DNA of 13,372 bases. Origin: Euperipatoides rowelli. Lineage: Eukaryota; Onychophora; Udeonychophora; Euonychophora; Peripatopsidae. The translations under genes were made by a program, and so were the position numbers. Below, piece after piece: positions 7,305-13,372 of this stretch (within the stretch, counting starts at the first letter, position 1; every line of letters starts with the position of its first letter). The notes beneath the pieces were generated by a model. It saw only the letters and a list, made by a program, of their open reading frames with translations, made no database searches and was not told where the DNA came from. The stretch lies in NCBI GenBank assembly GCA_003024985.2, contig PXIH01S0010307.1; one strand, 5' to 3'.

Positions 7305-8449
7305 CACACATCACATAAATGAACTTGCACATTTAAAGGTTTTACTAAACATGCATAAATACTGCGTAACACATATACTTTTTAAATAAAAGAGGCTGAA
7401 AATGTTTGATCTAGATTCTAGAATATAAATTAAACCCTTCGCTGAATGGTGCTATTTTTAATTACCAAACAAATATCTTATTTTATAACAGATTTCATAA
7501 AATATCAAATCTGATTAAAATTAAACACAATTTATTAATCTAAAGACAGCTGGAAAATTGCCAGAAATTTTTTTTTTAATTATCCACTGATTTTGCTTAT
7601 TTATTTATTTTTCTTCTATTAAGAGTGTTACAATTCCTATCTTATTTGCCTTTTCTTATTAAATATTTTGTCAAAAATATGTACTGTATGAGGAACGATT
7701 TACAAACTATCCAATACTTTTCTGAACTATAGCGATTAGATTTTTTAAATGATCAGGATTGCTCCTGCAATTGAAGACCTGTACGTCAACATTAATTGTT
7801 CATGTAATTCTTGTTTGTTTGGTTTTACTGTACTTTTTTTTTATGTTTTATAATATTTATGAGTTAATTGGCTAGCTGTAAATTAGTCTATAGGAATTAA
7901 AAAAAAAAAAAAATTACAAATGATTCTATATAAAATTGATTAAATTTAATGATTTATATTTGAATAACCCAGGGCTGATATTGATCACAAAATGTTTTAT
8001 AAACATAAGANGCGTGGGATTCCATTTTATTCAAGAATATAGAAAAGGTTTACTTTTAGGGTAAATTTCAATGAAATGAGAAGGCTGGTGATAGAATGAA
8101 TCACCTCATACATTAAACAAGAATCCCTCATTAATATAGCTGTTATCAAGTCTGTAATGCAAAATGATTAAAACAATGGCTGAGCTAACAATAAACTTTA
8201 TATTAAATCACAAATATCTGTTAAGCAAAGAACATATTTATTCATTCTTCATTGGATAAAGCAATGCAGCATTAAATTTGTATTTTTGTACTGTAAATTT
8301 CATTTTTAAAAATCTATTTTAAGCCTATAATATTAATATCTTAATACTTTTGTTTCCATCACGTCCAGGAGTCAGAGACAGAAATTTATTTAACGTTTGA
8401 TTTAAATTTTTAATATTTTGATACTTTTTGATACATATTTAATCCGAAT
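7305..8449. other. AT-rich intron-like stretch
   Basis: Nothing was recognised as coding. One ambiguous base (n) occurs at 8011. A (TTTA)n-like tract lies near 7597-7612, and TACTGTA words near 7681, 7825 and 8288. Confidence 0.5.
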
Positions 8450-8671
8450 TCAATAAGGGGTTCTTTGAGAACTTCCGTACTTTTGAAAAATGTACGGGAA
8501 TAAATTAGACTGTGCCTGCGCAATCTTCAAATAAATCATCCAATTATAGTACAGAGAATTTTTCTCCACGATACTTTTCTGAAATTTAATTAACTCCCTA
8601 TTTTTCAAAATCAAATAATGCGTCCGTCCTTTAAAAATGCATACTGATGAGTAGAAGATGAAGGCCCACGC
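8450..8671 (-). other. Stop-free frame of 73 codons, less AT-rich than its surroundings (unrecognised)
   Basis: On the minus strand one frame is open from 8671 to a TGA at 8452-8450. It has no good ATG start and contains KGRTHYLILKNRELIKF, then NWMIYLKIAQAQ and FPYIFQKYG. A plausible acceptor (cttctactcatcag, AG at 8645-8644) would open an exon at 8643. I recognise no family. By base composition a few stop-free runs this long are expected by chance in the six frames, so it is only a candidate exon or transposase relic. It also includes the hairpin at 8475-8497. Confidence 0.2.
8475..8497. repeat. Short hairpin ccgtac...gtacgg
   Basis: ccgtac and gtacgg pair, followed after one mismatch by ttt/aaa, leaving a 3-nt loop. 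Nothing terminator-like is expected in this eukaryotic context, so it is noted only as structure. Confidence 0.55.
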
Positions 8672-11028
8672 TTACAGTAAAACTGGAAAAATTCCCTTTG
8701 CATAATACTGTACATCATTAAAAATTTTAATGAGAGTAAATTGTATCAGTGCGTCACCCAATAGATATTTCCTCTTTTTTCATGCTATGAAAATGGATAA
8801 TAAAAATGATCGACAAACAAAAAAAAAAATCAAACAAATATAGGACGGCCATATTGTCCGTATTACTGGGAATTGATTTAAGTGTGACAAGATTAATTCT
8901 GTTGCAATAAAAATTAATAATAGAAAATTACATGGTGAATATAGTTTTCTGTTTTTTATTTTTTGGGGGAGGGGGATTCTGAACAAAAAAAAAATTACCA
9001 CTTGTGGGGAAAGACTTTATAATTATTTTTGTAATCTGTAAACTTCAGAATGATCTTTCTTTAGATATACCGTTCCACATATGTAGTACATATTTTAAAA
9101 AAAAAAAAAAACTTTAAGCAAAAAAAAAATATACAGTATACAATTTTAGAAAAGTCAAATAACATAGTATAGACATAGGTCTGCACAATGTAATATGTAA
9201 ATATTTAAGCAATTAAAACTTATTGATTATTACATCCCCCCCCTCCTAATAGCCTTTTTTTTTTTAAAGTAGGCTAGTTGAGAAGTTTTATTTTTTGCCA
9301 TAGCTTACACGTTTTGTTAACTACTGGAACATAACATGGATACTTGTTGAACCACAATGAAATATAATAAAACATTTTATACTGTACTGATTTAAGTGAA
9401 GAAAAGCCTAGGTTAAAATAGCAGACATTCTCAGGGGTAGTAAGCTCATTAAAAGTCCTGTCCTTATGTTTTCTTCCATTACATAAAAAAAAAAGAAGAA
9501 GAAAAAAAAAAAGAAGATAATACAAAATGAAAAAAAGAGACATTAGTAATTAATAGGCATAATGAGAAATCATTTAGAATAGGCAAAAAAAATCCTTTAC
9601 AATGTAAAAAAAATTTTGTTTTTAAATTTTGTTTAGAGATTGCATAGTTTTTATGCCTCATATCAATTTTATTATAATTACAGTATATAGTCATTAGGGT
9701 ACGGAAAATATGATGTAGATCATATTTACGTTTTTTTTTCTTTTTTTCTTTTTATGCATTAGTTCTATTTATGTGACAGTATTTCCAAACAATTCAAATT
9801 TTCTTAGTCTGCTATCAGTCAGGTGAAAAAAAAGGGGCTGATCATGGATGAATAGGGTCAGACACACAAATCTTATTTCCCCAAAGCAGAGAGGGGTAGT
9901 ATTAATTATTTTATATTAAATTTCATTACGATAATTTGTTGGAAAGTTTCCATATTTTTGTTTTTTAATTTTCTTTGCAATAAGAAATTCATGTTAACAT
10001 TTGTTTACAGCAGCTAAGTACAGTATGTCCATGAATATTCAACATGCATACTGTAAGTGGAGGAAGTATGGTAAGAGCATATTCGTCCCACCGTGATAAA
10101 TTATTTTGAGATTATTTTCAAAGTTGATTAAAAAAAATTAAGTATACTGTATGTCAAGACCCAATAGATCGCCCTCATGATACACTTTTGGATATACTGC
10201 AGTTACTGTTAATCAGAAGAAAAAAAAAACTTTTATGAAATATTCATAATTGCATTTGCATAGGCCAGACATTTAATAATGAAAAGATACTCAAGAATTT
10301 GTTAATGGTTTTATTCGGACTCAACTTGAGAAGCCCTTTGTTGTTGGATGAGTTACTATTAGAGGGAGAATGGTAGTCTTGCTAGAAAAATAAAACAAAT
10401 TATTTTCGAGGGAAAGTTAGAAGCTGAGGAGGACACACTTTTCTCATTATATATCCATACCTATTGAAGAAAATTAATTTTTAAAATATTAGAAAAAAGA
10501 GGAGGAGGGGCTGCTGAAAAGGAACACACAAATTCACTATTGATTCATATCTTAAGTTTACAGCCTCTGATGTATAGCTTAACAAAAATCTTATGTTTTT
10601 TGGTCTTTTTTTGGTCTAAAAAGTTTCAAAAACTTGAAATGGTTATTGTTTTAGTTTTTAACTTTAGGTTAATGTAGCCTAATTCATATAATAATCTTTA
10701 ATCAGAGAAAAAAAAATAACAAAACAATTAAATTAATAAGTTCTTATAGCCACTGTAATCTGCTGTTCTAAATGTTGTACAAGGCAATTATTTCCTTATA
10801 AACTACATTTCTAAATTTTAACATTTTTGATTTGGACACTATCTGACAATGAATAGAAGACAAAGTTCAGTTGCTTATGCCGTACATTCTTCAAAACAAG
10901 TGGTTGTCTAAAGCCAATTAGATTGCTTTATTTTGTTGATAATTTTTAAATGTTATGTGCCTTCCAATTAATAATATAAAAATAACAAGTACTGGTATAT
11001 CCCTAGATAAGCATGACATAATTTTTCA
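8672..11028. other. AT-rich intron-like stretch
   Basis: No gene is supported. Low-complexity frames at 8780-9001 and 9274-9694 on the minus strand are T-rich artefacts (Phe/Leu/Ser runs). A stop-free minus-strand frame of 45 codons follows a strong acceptor at 10382 but matches nothing I know. A TACAGTA-based hairpin lies at 10019-10055. Confidence 0.5.
10019..10055. repeat. 9-bp inverted repeat built from the TACAGTA word
   Basis: tacagtatg (10019-10027) pairs exactly with catactgta (10047-10055); inside it, catg at both sides can pair again. It is another example of head-to-head TACAGTA/TACTGTA copies. Confidence 0.65.
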
Positions 11029-11112
11029 AAGTGTTCCACAACCTCATGAAAGGCATTGCGCCAGCGATGGCACAATACATTTCTTCCAAGAGGATGTTGC
11101 AACCCTTAGAAA
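11029..11112. other. GC-rich island with a nested stem-loop (unrecognised)
   Basis: About 80 bp at nearly half G+C stand out from the AT-rich flanks. They form a nested inverted repeat: cctc/gagg (11042-11045/11090-11093), gaaa/tttc (11048-11051/11080-11083) and attgcgcca/tggcacaat (11055-11063/11068-11076, one mismatch) around the tetraloop gcga. Several frames are open on both strands, for example MPFMRLWNTLKNYVML on the minus strand and FHNLMKGIAPAMAQYI on the plus strand, so coding direction cannot be judged. It may be a fragment of a transposon or SINE, an exon, or a structured RNA; I cannot choose. Confidence 0.35.
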
Positions 11113-11339
11113 GTTATGATGTGTTTATGGTTGCTAAATACTTTTGCTTTATTTCATTGAAATGTCTGCAAACACTGTAACAAAAATAGGTACAGCATGA
11201 AAAAACATGTTCACCTAAAATAAAAAATAATAAATTTAAACTGTCAAAAACAGATGTTTCCTCCGAATTGACTTTCCTGTAACATAAATGATGATCTATG
11301 AACAATTAACAGAACAATTGCAAATCAAGCCTGGGCTCA
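11113..11339. other. AT-rich intron-like stretch
   Basis: No gene is recognised. A minus-strand frame of 63 codons (11114-11305) has no family resemblance and low-complexity composition. Confidence 0.5.
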
Positions 11340-11596
11340 CCATTACACTAGTATGTATTCTCAGTCCATTTTTGATGCGCTTTCACATGATTTTTGCTAA
11401 TATTTTTTATACTTTCTTAATTATTGAATGAATTAAGAATAGCCTTATTGTTAACTTATAGCAATTCTTTTAATAATATTTTATTTTAAATATATGCTAA
11501 ACTAATTTTTAAAAAATAAAAATATTTTGTATATGAGCCCTTCGAGTTTTTTTTTTTTTAATTTTGTTTTGCGCCCTTAAAGGTTGCCGATCTCTG
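11340..11596 (-). mobile_element. One end of a hAT transposon, terminus at 11596
   Basis: Read on the minus strand from 11596 the sequence begins CAGAGATCGGCAACCTTT, which matches the widespread hAT terminus pattern CAGNGNTCGGCAACC. The eight bases outside it, ctctagtg (11597-11604), fit a hAT target with a central CTAG. The opposite terminus and a second ctctagtg were not found, so the element is truncated or has a diverged far end, and the lower boundary given here is arbitrary. No transposase coding is visible in the adjoining DNA. Confidence 0.6.
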
Positions 11597-11604
11597 CTCT
11601 AGTG

Positions 11605-13186
11605 GCAGCTTTTTTTATATAGCAAAGAATAAACTAAAGCACTGAAAAGCTTATATTTCAATTAGTAGAAGGGGAGAAGAATATACACTATCTGAAAAAC
11701 AAAAATGTAAAGTCAATTTTGTTAAAAGGAACTTGGTTTCTTCCTCTAGTTTAAGCAGAACATTGAATAAGGATGATATTGATTTAAGACAAGTAAACAG
11801 CATTTGGCCTTTTATATATTTAATTACTAGATGCAATATTTCAAAATGTTGAAAATAAATAACAAAATTTGTGAATGAATTATAATAAATCCAAAAATAG
11901 GCTTATTGCTACTTGTTGTTTATAGACAAATCCAAGGTACATTAGATAAGTATTTGACATTTTTTCTGAGTATTGAGTGTTAAAAAGTGAGAACGTAAAA
12001 GGACAATGCTTATAATCAAACTAAATTTTAATGCCAGTGGATTTTATTTGTTTATATATTTTTTTATTCTATTCTGATCTCATTTATATGATGGGGAAAT
12101 TTTGTACATAATTTTTTTTATTTGTTTAATATATTATTTTGTATGTACAGTATACAGTATATGTTAAGACAGGCGATTGAATCAAAATTATTTTTATATA
12201 TAGTTTATATTTGTGGTGATGTCACTTCCTGCTGCTGTGTTTTTGGGGATGCCATGTGTTGTCATGTTCCTTTTTGTGTGCAAAAGCTGATATGTGTGTT
12301 ATCAGTTTGTTGGTTTTGTATTATTATTTAACGTTTACAACTGTCGTAAATAAATGATTAAAGATTTAATTTGAATCGGACTATGGATTTATTACTAATG
12401 AAATTTGTTTAAAATTGTTGGGTGCTGATTTTGGAATTAGATTTTAAACAAGATAGATTGTCTTTTCAACATTGAGTTGACATTCAAATGTTTCAAAGGA
12501 CTAACAACGCTCAAGTACATGGTTAAAACTAAAATTATTATATTGACTGCTTAATATATTTCTTAATTTATTATTCTATATATTTGAATAAACAAATGAA
12601 AAAAAAAAAAATTAATAAAAGGACCGTTTTTTTTTTCATCAATTATTTTTCCATTAGAAATGCAAGTCGGCAAATAATCAATTTATTTTTACCATCAATA
12701 TTATTATTATTCCATTATAATTGTGTGTTTGTAAATATTCCCTTTTTTTTTAAAGAAGGGATTTCCCATTCTAATATAATTTATTAGTGATGCAAAAAAG
12801 ATTAGATTTAATTATAATTGTTGGTTGGCAAATATATTTTTTTTGATCAATATTGTGAATTGAAACAATTTGCACTTTTATTTTATTAAATTTATTTCTA
12901 TTATTATTATTGTGAAAAACAAATTTTGAATAATTTTCAATAATGCTTTCTGAAAGACTTTTTTTTTTAGTTAGAGAATATAATAAGTAAAAATTATAAA
13001 ATATTTGAGTAAATGCAAAAATAAATTGTATAATGTTAACGTATTATATGTTATAAAAGTACAATATATAACTAAGGAAAATAAAATAATGAAAAAACAA
13101 ATTATAAATTTATTACTATTATTAGGTAAAAATAATAATATAGTTACATTATAATGATGTCCCATGCACTGTCTCTAACTAATAAT
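11605..13186. other. AT-rich intron-like stretch
   Basis: Nothing is recognised as a gene. A GT-rich patch (about 12206-12310) contains tgatgtcacttcct (12217-12230), which resembles a CRE half-site next to an ETS-like site. A tandem pair of TACAGTA words occurs near 12146. (ATT)n runs lie near 12699-12713 and 12899-12911. Confidence 0.45.
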
Positions 13187-13272
13187 ATTTGAGGTATTCA
13201 AATGTCTTCTATTGATATTATTCAAGATGTCGAATATTTTATACTATTCAAGGTATTCGAGTATTCACAGCT
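13187..13272. repeat. Degenerate tattcaa/tattcga repeat tract
   Basis: Words such as gaggtattcaaat, tattcaagatgtcgaatat and attcaaggtattcgagtattc recur over about 85 bp, and atttga/tcaaat forms a small hairpin. Tracts of tattcga words are common in the subterminal parts of BED-finger hAT elements, so this may belong to a decayed transposon; that is inference. Confidence 0.35.
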
Positions 13273-13345
13273 AATACTTTATACAGTGTATGTGATATAG
13301 TACGATGTAAAAACTGATTTTACAACATATCATAGTACTGTAGAT

Positions 13346-13372
13346 CAGAGGTGCGCAAAGTGGGGGGGGGGG
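13346..13372 (+). mobile_element. 5' terminus of a hAT transposon, cut by the window end
   Basis: CAGAGGTGCGCAAAGTGG at 13346-13363, followed by a G run to the window edge, matches the hAT terminus type CAGNGGTGCGCAAA. The preceding eight bases, ctgtagat (13338-13345), have the T at position 2 and A at position 7 typical of hAT target duplications. The body lies outside the window. Confidence 0.6.

Noticed and set aside
7169-7372. Minus-strand open frame rich in Cys, Val and Tyr
   Set aside because: It translates the TACAGTA/AC-rich repeat tract and has no protein-like domain pattern.
7970-7987. CAGGGCTGATATTGATC as a partner for the terminus at 6031
   Set aside because: It faces away from the 6031 element, so the two cannot be ends of one transposon, and the match is short.
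8011-8011. Ambiguous base n
   Set aside because: A sequencing or assembly uncertainty, not a biological feature.
9274-9694. Two overlapping minus-strand open frames rich in Phe, Leu and Ser
   Set aside because: Produced by poly(A)/poly(GAA)-like plus-strand tracts; no family match and no splice context.
12122-12331. Plus-strand open frame with many Cys and Val
   Set aside because: Derived from a GT-rich tract after a TACAGTA tandem; no recognisable motif.
1-13372. CRISPR arrays, tRNA, rRNA, bacterial operons, ribosome binding sites
   Set aside because: None has the needed repeats, conserved boxes or gene layout; splice signals and transposon types point to a metazoan nuclear genome.

Overview
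The window is AT-rich (roughly 70-75% A+T by eye), full of A/T homopolymers, and looks like non-coding nuclear DNA of a metazoan. The main coding evidence is on the minus strand: one exon of a CREB/CREM/ATF1-type bZIP transcription factor (3363-3510), with splice sites. Long introns and mixed transposon fossils fit a large animal genome. The CREB-family exon and the transposon types do not fix the phylum.

Minus-strand gene. The exon at 3363-3510 encodes the end of the Q2-to-bZIP linker and the start of the basic region, ending at the junction MKNR used in animal CREB/CREM genes. About 600 bp upstream on that strand is a 51-nt candidate cassette microexon (4103-4153). It has consensus splice sites, much higher GC than its surroundings, and phases that fit the CREB exon exactly. 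If both calls are right, nearly everything else lies in introns of this gene: at least 3.3 kb downstream (1-3362) and at least 9.2 kb upstream (4154-13372). I found no KID, Q1/Q2 or final leucine-zipper exon here.

Left block (1-1811), nested transposon debris. A 978-bp non-autonomous hAT-type element (127-1104) has CAGGGTGTC termini, a 6-bp target duplication (cattta) and a decayed last transposase exon. It abuts a short LINE-like 3' tail (about 1120-1388) and a broken Ty3/Gypsy-type Gag fragment (about 1425-1811, minus strand).

Centre and right (1812-13372). This is AT-rich intron-like DNA with microsatellites, homopolymers, several hairpins and at least three further DNA-transposon termini (ending at 6031, ending at 11596, starting at 13346). 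The heptamer TACTGTA/TACAGTA occurs about 33 times by eye, where base composition predicts about 3. I see no CRISPR array, tRNA, rRNA or bacterial-style operon, and no convincing new multi-gene system. The most testable novelties are the CREB-family microexon, the heptamer enrichment, and the same-direction subterminal repeats of the hAT-like element.
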